From assembly GCA_900321505.1 (NCBI GenBank), contig ONWK01000161.1, forward strand, positions 1 through 5,588: a stretch of 5,588 bases of DNA, in the 5' to 3' direction. Shown here one piece after another: positions 1-5,588 of the stretch. The notes under the pieces are model-generated. The model was not told where the DNA came from, did no database searches, and was given only the letters and a program-made list of their open reading frames with translations. This DNA comes from an uncultured Eubacteriales bacterium. GTDB taxonomy: Bacteria > Bacillota > Clostridia > Lachnospirales > Lachnospiraceae. How positions within the stretch are numbered: the stretch's first letter is position 1; each line of letters opens with the position of its first letter. Made by a program: the position numbers and the translations under genes.

Positions 1-198
1 GAAGATATCGTCTTTCTCGGAGGAGAATACTACGTCAACCGTCCGGACAGGCGCTATACAACCTTCCGCCGCTTTGACGCCGCACTTGACAATATAGTAG
101 TCAGCAAAGACTTCACAGAACTTTCAAGCGGTCTTTCAGACAGAGACTGCTCTGATCATAAGCTTCTTTACGCTGAATTTCTGCTGAGTGTTAAATAA
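1..198 (+). CDS. Endonuclease/exonuclease/phosphatase (EEP) superfamily protein, C-terminal 65 residues (5' end outside window)
   Basis: Frame 1 is open from the first base to a TAA at 196-198 and encodes 65 residues. Residues 26-38 read DAALDNIVVSKDF and residues 51-53 are SDH followed by KLLYAEF. This is the classic C-terminal signature of the EEP fold (DNase I, exonuclease III, sphingomyelinase and inositol phosphatase relatives). The strand carrying 'LDNIVVS' precedes the loop that holds the catalytic Asp-His pair (D52, H53), and the last strand (LLYAEFLL) closes the sandwich. The upstream 'YTTFRRFDAALD' fits the usual (Y/F)T(F/Y)...R.D position before it. Members of this fold cut phosphodiesters or phosphomonoesters with Mg2+; the substrate cannot be told from this fragment. 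The gene converges on the phosphatase gene at 305-2020, and a strong hairpin lies 62 nt after its stop. Family assignment is fairly secure, exact function unknown. Confidence 0.8.
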   Translation, partial: EDIVFLGGEYYVNRPDRRYTTFRRFDAALDNIVVSKDFTELSSGLSDRDCSDHKLLYAEFLLSVK

Positions 199-260
199 AC
201 CATAGGTTCCGTTCCTGACCAGGTAAAAAACCCTCTTAAAAAATAACAATTTCAAACACA

Positions 261-300
261 GGGGACGATCCCGGACATACCCGGGATCGTCCCCTTCTTG
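261..300. terminator. Bidirectional rho-independent terminator between convergent genes
   Basis: Positions 261-274 (GGGGACGATCCCGG) and 281-294 are perfect reverse complements, giving a 14-bp GC-rich stem with a 6-nt loop (ACATAC). On the plus strand the stem is followed by TTCTTGGTTTCTATA, a moderate U tract. On the minus strand it is followed by TGTGTTTGAAATTG and then a run of six T at about 238-243. The stem starts 10 nt past the stop codon of the minus-strand SpoIIE-type phosphatase and 62 nt past the stop of the plus-strand EEP gene, so it can end both transcripts. The U tract is not immediate on either side, so efficiency is uncertain, but position and stem strength make this the best reading. 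Confidence 0.82.
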
Positions 301-304
301 GTTT

Positions 305-2020
305 CTATACTCCGTTATAGGTGAAGCTCACCATTGTTATATCATCAAACTGCGGTTCTTCTCCGGCGAAATGATCCACCGCCGCCTTCACGCGCAGGAT
401 CAGAGATTCATCTCCTATCGTCCTGTCATCATTCAATGCTTCTATCAGCCGGTCATTTCCGAAACGATCTCCGCTTGCGGCCTTGGCTTCCGTCACGCCG
501 TCAGTATAAAGGAAAAGCCGGTCTCCGGGCTCCAGCCGGAAGTTATATTCCACATGTCCCAATCCCGGAAGGAAACAGATTGGAGGACCATGTACTGTCT
601 TCTCGATCCTGTAGCCATCCTCCGTATTATTCTTCATTATGGCCGGGAAATTATGGCCCGCATTGCAGGCATTCACTTCTCCTGTAGTCAGATCGATGAT
701 ACCAAGCCAGGCTGTAATAAACATACCCGCCTCATTCTCCTCGGACAGTCTCTCCTCCGCAAAGGTTATGATCTCAGAAGCAGTGCCTCCCATGCTGGCC
801 CTGGCTTTTATCAGGGTTTTGGAAACTGCCATGAAAAATGCGGCGCCCATGCCTTTATCCGACACATCCGCGATCAAAAGCACAAGATGTTTGTCATCAA
901 TGAGGAAGAAGTCGTAAAAATCACCGCCCACCTCTCTGGCGGGATCCATAGAAGCCGCCACTTCAAATTCTTTCCGTTCAGAAAGCTTCTCACCCTTCGG
1001 AAGAACACTCATCTGAAGATCTGCCGCAAGAGAAAGCTCTGTATCCATACGTTCACTTTCTCTGGACATCCGGGAGATCTCATTTATATTCTGCACTGTG
1101 TCCTCTTCCATCATATCGATAGATTCAGCCAGAATACGGATTTCAGTGATCTTACCGACATCATTGACAAGTTCATTTTCAGTTCTGACACTCTCCCTTG
1201 CAAAACGCTGTGCTTCCTTCGTGATCATCCCAACAGGCTTAACCACGCGATGCCGTAAATGTAAACCAAGCAATATCATTCCGATCAGCGTAATAGAAAT
1301 AACCACAGCAAAAACTCCGATAAGATACCGCCGCCAGGTTTCTACCATATCGGTGATCTCCCTGGTCACTACAAGAACTCCCACCGGAGTATCTCCTCCG
1401 TCATACAACGCGCGGAAAACGGATAAATATGGATATCCCTCTTCATTTCCTTCATAGTCAATGATCAATTCTTCTTCGGATTCCCCAATCCAGATCTTTC
1501 TCATAGCTGTGTATTCCCTCTGTGAATACAGCTCTATAGGTGATCCCAATGACATATAGTAAATCTGACTCTGATCCTCACCCCAATCTTTGATCATCGC
1601 AAAGATCACCGTTGCCTCCGTAAAACCCTTCGATGCATCCGGAATGTAGATTCCGATCTGATCTATACCCTGAGACGTACTGAGATATGTGAGCCGTGAC
1701 TGTGTAGTCATATATGCCGAAACAATTTGAACTTCCTCATCTGATATTTCATCATACTTTCCATCATACAACAGCGCTAATATTTTATGCATTCGTACTT
1801 CACCCATTTTCAGATAATCCTGAAAATGCCACTGAATGGCATCCATTGTGGCATAGTTCGAAATCTCCTCTACATAGGTAGTAATCTCCTTCTGCATGGT
1901 CCTGGTGAAAATCTGGTAACTGAAAATAGCGATCGTCACGGTGATGAGGGTCACCAGAATGACTACCGAGCTAATGATCTTGACTGACAGTTTGTTTAAA
2001 TAATTACCGATCGTCTTCAT
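305..2020 (-). CDS. Membrane-anchored sensor PP2C-type phosphatase (Cache-like sensor, HAMP, SpoIIE/RsbU phosphatase domain)
   Basis: 571 residues. The order is: transmembrane helix about 14-36; extracytoplasmic region about 37-231, which ends in 'PVGVLVVTREI', typical of Cache/PAS-like sensors; second helix about 232-254; HAMP about 255-310 (P262 in VVKPVG); a helical linker with AADLQMSVLP (332-341), the RsbU-type switch-helix motif; and the SpoIIE/PP2C domain about 345-568. Metal-binding and core motifs are intact: EVGGDFYD (D367), ADVSDKGMGAA (D385, D388), CNAGHNFP (452-458), LYTDGVTEA (D507) and FDDIT (D559, D560), so it should be an active Mn2+/Mg2+-dependent Ser/Thr phosphatase. Such enzymes usually dephosphorylate a STAS-domain anti-sigma antagonist in response to an outside signal. 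No STAS protein or anti-sigma kinase lies in the window, so the target is unknown. The start is fixed by AAGGAGG 6 nt upstream; the stop TAG is 10 nt before the hairpin. It is the last gene of the minus-strand series. Confidence 0.93.
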   Translation of the reverse strand: MKTIGNYLNKLSVKIISSVVILVTLITVTIAIFSYQIFTRTMQKEITTYVEEISNYATMDAIQWHFQDYLKMGEVRMHKILALLYDGKYDEISDEEVQIVSAYMTTQSRLTYLSTSQGIDQIGIYIPDASKGFTEATVIFAMIKDWGEDQSQIYYMSLGSPIELYSQREYTAMRKIWIGESEEELIIDYEGNEEGYPYLSVFRALYDGGDTPVGVLVVTREITDMVETWRRYLIGVFAVVISITLIGMILLGLHLRHRVVKPVGMITKEAQRFARESVRTENELVNDVGKITEIRILAESIDMMEEDTVQNINEISRMSRESERMDTELSLAADLQMSVLPKGEKLSERKEFEVAASMDPAREVGGDFYDFFLIDDKHLVLLIADVSDKGMGAAFFMAVSKTLIKARASMGGTASEIITFAEERLSEENEAGMFITAWLGIIDLTTGEVNACNAGHNFPAIMKNNTEDGYRIEKTVHGPPICFLPGLGHVEYNFRLEPGDRLFLYTDGVTEAKAASGDRFGNDRLIEALNDDRTIGDESLILRVKAAVDHFAGEEPQFDDITMVSFTYNGV

Positions 2021-2026
2021 GGAGAA

Positions 2027-2034
2027 CCTCCTTT
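2027..2034 (-). promoter_or_regulatory. Ribosome binding site of the SpoIIE-type phosphatase gene
   Basis: The minus strand reads AAAGGAGG here, followed by TTCTCC and then ATG at 2020-2018. This near-perfect anti-16S match at 6-nt spacing fixes the start of the phosphatase and argues that it is translated independently of anything upstream. Confidence 0.88.
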
Positions 2035-2115
2035 CCGTGAGATTTTTGGGGGATATTCAGCAAGCCCTGAAAAAAGTCCTAACATGGAAAAAAACCATAC
2101 ATCCCGACGAAAAGG

Positions 2116-2161
2116 AAAAGCATCCGTGTTACTTAATGAGATAAGATATTCTGACGCTTTT
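2116..2161 (-). other. Imperfect inverted repeat in the leader before the phosphatase gene (possible weak terminator or attenuator)
   Basis: The 197-nt gap between the Hsp70-like gene and the phosphatase gene is AT-rich and holds no convincing gene. On the minus strand AAAAGCGTC (2161-2153) can pair with GATGCTTTT (2124-2116), nine pairs with one G-U. The loop is about 28 nt and the stem is followed by CCTTTTCG. This could be a weak terminator after the upstream operon or a leader structure, but the long loop makes it doubtful. No -35/-10 pair close to consensus was found in the gap, so whether the phosphatase gene has its own promoter is open. Confidence 0.22.
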
Positions 2162-2220
2162 GCCATTTTGTAATTGTCATAGAAGGAATGAAATGTTAAT
2201 GGTCTCCGTTCTCTCATATG

Positions 2221-3279
2221 TTATTTCAGTACCTGTCTCGGGAAGATGATCTGCTTTTTTGCGTCAAGTACCACATACTCCACTATCGCGTCCTCCGTCA
2301 AGGTGATCTTAACGATCACCTTCTGACCGAAATATGCACTTGGTATCCTGCAGGTCCCGATGGGATCGTCGTTCTCACGGTTTCTGTAGTTTCCGGAATA
2401 AAAGCAGAGCACGTTATCAGAGGAAACCGGAAGCTCAACCACCTTCTGCTCGGGAAGCGGAGTGTTGCGCTTGAATACCTCGATCAGTTCACCGCCGATA
2501 CCGGAGCTGATACTGATTCCTTCGAAGCTGCAGTCCACGGAAAAGCATTTTCTGATCAGTTCGGTTTTCTCGGACTCCAGCTTCAGCAGATGGGCAAAGG
2601 CTCCCTTCTCCTGATCATTTTCAAAGAAGACCGGCTCCTGTTCAAAGCAGGTATTCAGCAGCTCCGTGAAAAGACGCTTCAGGAATTCCGCCTTCCCATC
2701 AAATGTAAGATAAACCTCTTCATTCTTATCTCCGAAGCTCAGTCCTGCTTCACTGTACATGGTCTTTAATTCCGTGCGGATCTTATTCTTCAGCTTTTCA
2801 GGATCTATCCTCATGGGATCCTTCTCGTACTGTACCATGGTGGAACCCGTAACCGTAAGCACATCCCCGTCCACCTCAAAGAGCAGGAATTCCACATAAT
2901 CCGATCTTACCGAACCGAGAAGGATATTCTTCTGCCCAAGCTCCTCGTTCTGAAAGATACCGTAGGCCGAGGCCAGAGAGCCTATGATCAGCTTTCTTAC
3001 GTTCAGTCCGCACTCTGCTGCAGCCTTCTTAACTCTTTCTCTTTGCGAATAGGTGACATACAGCGGAAGGACACATATAACCTCCGTTAACATGTCTCCC
3101 ACCGTAAATTCGATCATATCCTTCGCAACACGCATGAGCGCATTTATCGCTCCCTCTATCCGGAACAGATCCGAATTCCGGAATCCTATGGTATTCTGAA
3201 GAACCTCAGTCACGATTTCATTTCCGTCCAGGTAAGCATAAGATATTTTGTCCCCGGTAAGATCGATTGCTGCTTTCAT
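2221..3279 (-). CDS. Divergent, shortened Hsp70/DnaK-like protein, probably without ATPase activity
   Basis: 352 residues, against about 600-640 for DnaK. Three stretches recall DnaK. The N-terminus MKAAIDL (1-7) sits where DnaK has IGIDLGTT. Residues 67-108, with VICVLPLYVTYSQRERVKKA then GLNVRKLI, match the DnaK segment VPAYFNDSQR...AGL.V.RII. Residues 247-342, with GISISSG, GGELIEVF, KRNTPLP (270-276), DDPIGTCRIP and a final VKITLTEDAIVEYVVLDAKK, match the start and beta-sandwich of the DnaK substrate-binding domain. The ATPase signatures are eroded: GTT is TGD, NEPTAA is GSLASA (100-105), DLGGGT is LLGSVRS (120-126) and GGSTR is about FDGKA (193-197). Spacing suggests most of subdomains IB and IIB is missing, and the helical lid is absent. 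No signal peptide or membrane segment, so likely cytoplasmic. ATG is set by AGGAGG 5 nt upstream (3285-3290). It might belong to a clostridial DUF (DUF5716-type proteins came to mind, unverified). Function unknown. Confidence 0.85.
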   Translation of the reverse strand: MKAAIDLTGDKISYAYLDGNEIVTEVLQNTIGFRNSDLFRIEGAINALMRVAKDMIEFTVGDMLTEVICVLPLYVTYSQRERVKKAAAECGLNVRKLIIGSLASAYGIFQNEELGQKNILLGSVRSDYVEFLLFEVDGDVLTVTGSTMVQYEKDPMRIDPEKLKNKIRTELKTMYSEAGLSFGDKNEEVYLTFDGKAEFLKRLFTELLNTCFEQEPVFFENDQEKGAFAHLLKLESEKTELIRKCFSVDCSFEGISISSGIGGELIEVFKRNTPLPEQKVVELPVSSDNVLCFYSGNYRNRENDDPIGTCRIPSAYFGQKVIVKITLTEDAIVEYVVLDAKKQIIFPRQVLK

Positions 3280-3326
3280 AAAATCCTCCTGCGTAATAAT
3301 CCGGCCGGACGCGCCTTTTTCCGTAC

Positions 3327-3860
3327 TTAATCCGTAAACCGGTACTCGCGCACCTCACAGTTTTTTATACCGAAGGACGCATATTCTTCATTTGTCATTT
3401 CGTAGAAATAAGACTGCACGACCCGGGCGATGCCGTTGTGTGCAACAAGGATAAAGTCTCTGCCGTCCTCCTTAAGCTCATCCAGAAGATTGTAGATCCT
3501 CTGCGCCAGCCGGAACATGGACTCTCCTCCCTCGTAACGGTTCAGGAACTGCTTCTTTGCTTCATGGAATTCCTCACCGTCACGCGGCGTGGACTCATAT
3601 TTACCGAAGTTCTGCTCGATAAGACGTTTCTCCTCCTGTATGGGAAATCCGCAGATCTCCGCGATATGAAAGGCTGTGTCTCTCGCGCGGGATAAGGGCG
3701 AATACAGTATCATATCCGCCTTTATTCCCATTTCCGTTATCTGTTCCGCCGTTTCCACGGCCTGCTGATGCCCCAGCTCCGTAAGTGGGCTGTCTGTGGC
3801 GCCGCAGATTTTATTTTCCGAATTCCACACGGTCTGGCCGTGTCTCACAAAATAGATCAT
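3327..3860 (-). CDS. Histidine phosphatase family protein (phosphoglycerate mutase-like)
   Basis: 177 residues forming one histidine-phosphatase domain, slightly shorter than the usual 190-210. The catalytic set is complete: RHG at 6-8 (R6 and the phospho-accepting H7), SPLSRARDTA at 54-63 (R58), the acidic residue E82 in LIEQNFGKYE, GGES at 111-114, and the second histidine H141 in LVAHNGIAR. The enzyme should hydrolyse a phosphate ester through a phosphohistidine intermediate. Members of this size act on sugar phosphates, cobalamin intermediates (CobC) or other small molecules, and some are broad-range; the sequence does not decide. CobC seems unlikely because no cobalamin gene is nearby. 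The start MIYFVRHG puts the first beta strand right at the N-terminus, as is normal. A GGGAG sequence at 3871-3875 lies 10 nt before the ATG, slightly long. It begins 23 nt after the stop of the diguanylate cyclase gene and ends 47 nt before the Hsp70-like gene, so operonic co-expression is likely. Confidence 0.92.
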   Translation of the reverse strand: MIYFVRHGQTVWNSENKICGATDSPLTELGHQQAVETAEQITEMGIKADMILYSPLSRARDTAFHIAEICGFPIQEEKRLIEQNFGKYESTPRDGEEFHEAKKQFLNRYEGGESMFRLAQRIYNLLDELKEDGRDFILVAHNGIARVVQSYFYEMTNEEYASFGIKNCEVREYRFTD

Positions 3861-3883
3861 TTTATTCAGTCTCCCGGGAGATA

Positions 3884-5588
3884 CTATAATCTCCTGTTCT
3901 TCTTTCCGCTTTTTTCTTTATACATCAGTTCATCCGACATTCTCAGGGCATCGTCAAAGAAGAAACCCTTTTCCATGACGCAGGTTCCGATGCTTGCCGT
4001 AACCTCGCAGGGAAAGCTGGTATTCGTCTGGTGATCCCGGATGTAATCGGTGATCTGCTTTCTGATCTGCTCCGCATCCTCCTTCCTTTCCAGACCGGTA
4101 CAGATAACGAATTCATCGCCTCCAAAGCGTCCGCATATAGAGGATTTATCTCCGACTGCCGCAACCGCGCGTGAAATGTACCGTATAGCAAGATCTCCCG
4201 TTTCATGGCCGTAGCGGTCATTTATCAGCTTCAGTCCGTCCATATCAACCGTGGTAACGGCATAATACGGTGTATCGCAGCGATTGTAGAAGCTCTGCAG
4301 TTTGGAATAGAAGCCTGTACGGTTATAAAGATCCGTCAGATAGTCGTGACGGGCCATGCGGTCCATTTGCTCGGCGTTGAATTCCAGATGCCGCACCATG
4401 CTGTAGCATCCGATGATCTCACTCAGCGAATTGGTGAAGGGCATGACCATGTGATAGTTCTGGTTTGTAACCTCGGGAGCATAGACCAGATATCCTATAG
4501 CCCGTGAAAAGAAGCTGAGCGGCGACAGGATTATGGGCCTTTCCCGCCTTATCAAACTGTCAAAGCCGGGCACAAGCTCACTGAGCCGTATCGTAACGGG
4601 AAGCTCGGAGATATCCCTGTCGGTCTGGTAGATCACACGCTGCCGTGAATCAAAGCCCTGACGGAAGCCCTCTGCCAGAGGATTGATATTACTCCTGAAA
4701 GCATCTGTATTTACCATGATGGCCAGGGAATTAAAACCCATAGTGTCCAGGAGCCTGGGAAGCTGCTCCACATCGGGAGCGCCGAGTATCTTCTCATAGA
4801 TCGCATGGAAGGACTGCTCCACAAAAAGCTTTTCGTTCTGCTTGGTAATATTGTATTTCAGATATTCCGACAGCGGCAGGAAGTCCATGGTCTCCCGGCA
4901 GCCACAGGACTGGGCTTCCACAAAGCTGAAGTGACTGAGATATTCATCCTCCAGAGGCTCACCCCGCTGCGTCTTCTGAAATGCATCAACGATCATTTCC
5001 GCAAACTCGTTCATATCACAGCCGCTGGTGGTGATGGACGGTGCATTTGCGCGGCTTTCGATGGTATCATCCAGACCGGTCAGGATAACATCCTCGGGAA
5101 CACGTATTCCATTTTGCTTAAATACATCTGATATAGTAATGGCCATCATATCGTTGGCGCAGATTATGGCTTCCGGAAGCTTCTCAAGCTTCATGATATC
5201 ATTTGCCGCAACCTTTGCCGGTTCAGACCAGTAGCCGCCGTAATAAACCCGGTTGAGGGAATCGGTAAAGCCGTATTCCTTCACAAGCTCCCTGTATTTT
5301 GCAAGTCTGGCTTCCGAAGTCACCTCATTCTCGGGACCTGCCACAAAGCATAGTTCCTTTTTCCCGTGCACCTCCACAACATGGCGTATGGCCTTTTCGA
5401 TGCCGTCCACGTAAAGGAACCCGAAGTTTGTGCAGCCCGGACGCGCTTTGCCTATGGTGAAGACCGGTTTACCATGCGCTTTTGCTCTTTGTATGATAGA
5501 GTCGATCAGGTCATCGTCATTGATGATCTCGGAAAAAACGATCATCAGATCCACATAGCTGTAATCTACAAGGTTGTAGATCATCCGC
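3884..5588 (-). CDS. Diguanylate cyclase with LacI-type substrate-binding sensor domain (N-terminus outside window)
   Basis: Open from the right edge to TAG at 3884-3886. Residues are numbered from the first in-window Met (5584), which is probably not the start: the frame continues to the edge, and the visible protein begins about 60 residues into a type-1 periplasmic-binding fold. Residues 1-222 resemble the LacI/GalR effector domain (VDLMIVFSEI, GKPVFTIG, ICANDMMA, VPEDVILTGLDD, PSITTSGCDM), ending with the cysteine motif SCGC (226-229). Residues 240-400 form a linker region, perhaps GAF-like. Residues 405-566 are a GGDEF domain: DYLTDLYNR (414-422), DMDG (447-450, metal-binding D447), ND.YGH..GD, intact GGDEF (488-492) and a final SDELMYKEKSGKKNR. 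It should make c-di-GMP from two GTP. The RxxD inhibitory site is absent (DKSS at 479-482), so product inhibition is not expected. No membrane segment is visible, which suggests a cytoplasmic sensor of a sugar or similar ligand. First visible gene of the minus-strand series. Confidence 0.92.
   Translation of the reverse strand, partial: RMIYNLVDYSYVDLMIVFSEIINDDDLIDSIIQRAKAHGKPVFTIGKARPGCTNFGFLYVDGIEKAIRHVVEVHGKKELCFVAGPENEVTSEARLAKYRELVKEYGFTDSLNRVYYGGYWSEPAKVAANDIMKLEKLPEAIICANDMMAITISDVFKQNGIRVPEDVILTGLDDTIESRANAPSITTSGCDMNEFAEMIVDAFQKTQRGEPLEDEYLSHFSFVEAQSCGCRETMDFLPLSEYLKYNITKQNEKLFVEQSFHAIYEKILGAPDVEQLPRLLDTMGFNSLAIMVNTDAFRSNINPLAEGFRQGFDSRQRVIYQTDRDISELPVTIRLSELVPGFDSLIRRERPIILSPLSFFSRAIGYLVYAPEVTNQNYHMVMPFTNSLSEIIGCYSMVRHLEFNAEQMDRMARHDYLTDLYNRTGFYSKLQSFYNRCDTPYYAVTTVDMDGLKLINDRYGHETGDLAIRYISRAVAAVGDKSSICGRFGGDEFVICTGLERKEDAEQIRKQITDYIRDHQTNTSFPCEVTASIGTCVMEKGFFFDDALRMSDELMYKEKSGKKNRRL

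Noticed and set aside
371..1258. A long plus-strand open frame (295 codons) antisense to the phosphatase gene
   Set aside because: Its translation is rich in His, Cys and Arg and has no domain pattern, as expected for a reverse-frame shadow; the minus frame carries complete PP2C motifs.
2017..2217. A 66-codon minus-strand open frame whose TGA overlaps the ATG of the phosphatase gene (ATGA)
   Set aside because: It has no ribosome site before its ATG, reads through the Shine-Dalgarno of the phosphatase gene as 'KGGSP', has the AT-rich composition of the leader, and resembles no known family. The overlap is probably chance.
2041..2220. Possible c-di-GMP riboswitch, since a diguanylate cyclase lies upstream
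   Set aside because: A GGCAAAAGCGTC stretch looked faintly like GEMM-I core pieces, but the GGCAAACC/GACGCAAAGCC layout, tetraloop-receptor parts and paired helices are missing.
2218..2769. A plus-strand open frame (183 codons) antisense to the Hsp70-like gene
   Set aside because: No ribosome site and no recognisable motif. The minus frame has a strong AGGAGG, a proper start and DnaK-like segments, so this is a shadow.
3300..3309. Short palindrome TCCGGCCGGA between the histidine phosphatase and Hsp70-like genes
   Set aside because: Too short for a terminator, with no loop and no T tract after it on the minus strand; likely chance in GC-rich spacer.
3870..3881. A 12-bp perfect palindrome (TCTCCCGGGAGA) overlapping the ribosome site of the histidine phosphatase gene
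   Set aside because: As an RNA hairpin it gives only four base pairs around a CCGG loop, too weak to control translation convincingly; it could be a protein site, but nothing else supports that.
5582..5584. ATG at 5584-5582 as the true start of the diguanylate cyclase
   Set aside because: The frame is open to the window edge, and the protein there begins in the middle of the binding domain, so the real start most likely lies beyond position 5588.

Overview
The window looks like chromosomal DNA from a Gram-positive anaerobe, most likely a Lachnospiraceae-type Clostridia (Butyrivibrio/Roseburia-like). This is inferred from protein style, strong AGGAGG ribosome sites, moderate GC and the mix of signalling proteins; no phylogenetic marker gene is present. 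No tRNA, rRNA, CRISPR array, insertion sequence or phage gene was seen.

Layout. The left edge (1-198, + strand) holds the last 65 codons of an endonuclease/exonuclease/phosphatase (EEP) superfamily protein. A perfect 14-bp hairpin (261-294) follows and lies between two convergent genes, so it probably terminates both. Everything to the right is on the minus strand. Read in the direction of transcription, from the right edge leftwards, the order is: (1) a sensor diguanylate cyclase, a LacI-type sugar-binding domain fused through a linker region to a canonical GGDEF domain, with its N-terminus cut off by the window; (2) a small histidine phosphatase of the phosphoglycerate mutase family, 23 nt downstream; (3) a very short, highly divergent Hsp70/DnaK-like protein, 47 nt further on; (4) after a ~200-nt AT-rich gap, a membrane-anchored HAMP/SpoIIE-type PP2C phosphatase that ends at the shared terminator.

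How they may work together. Genes 1-3 are spaced like an operon. Gene 4 may be co-transcribed or have its own promoter in the gap. The cluster puts a probable small-molecule (sugar-like) c-di-GMP sensor next to a membrane-bound serine/threonine phosphatase of the kind that controls sigma-factor partner switches. Between them are a phosphatase of unknown substrate and an Hsp70-like protein that seems to have lost its ATPase signatures and its lid.

The Hsp70-like protein is the most unusual item. By eye it keeps the two actin-like core lobes and the beta substrate-binding domain, but lacks most of subdomains IB and IIB, the helical lid and the catalytic residues of DnaK. Joint function of the cluster is inference from gene order only.
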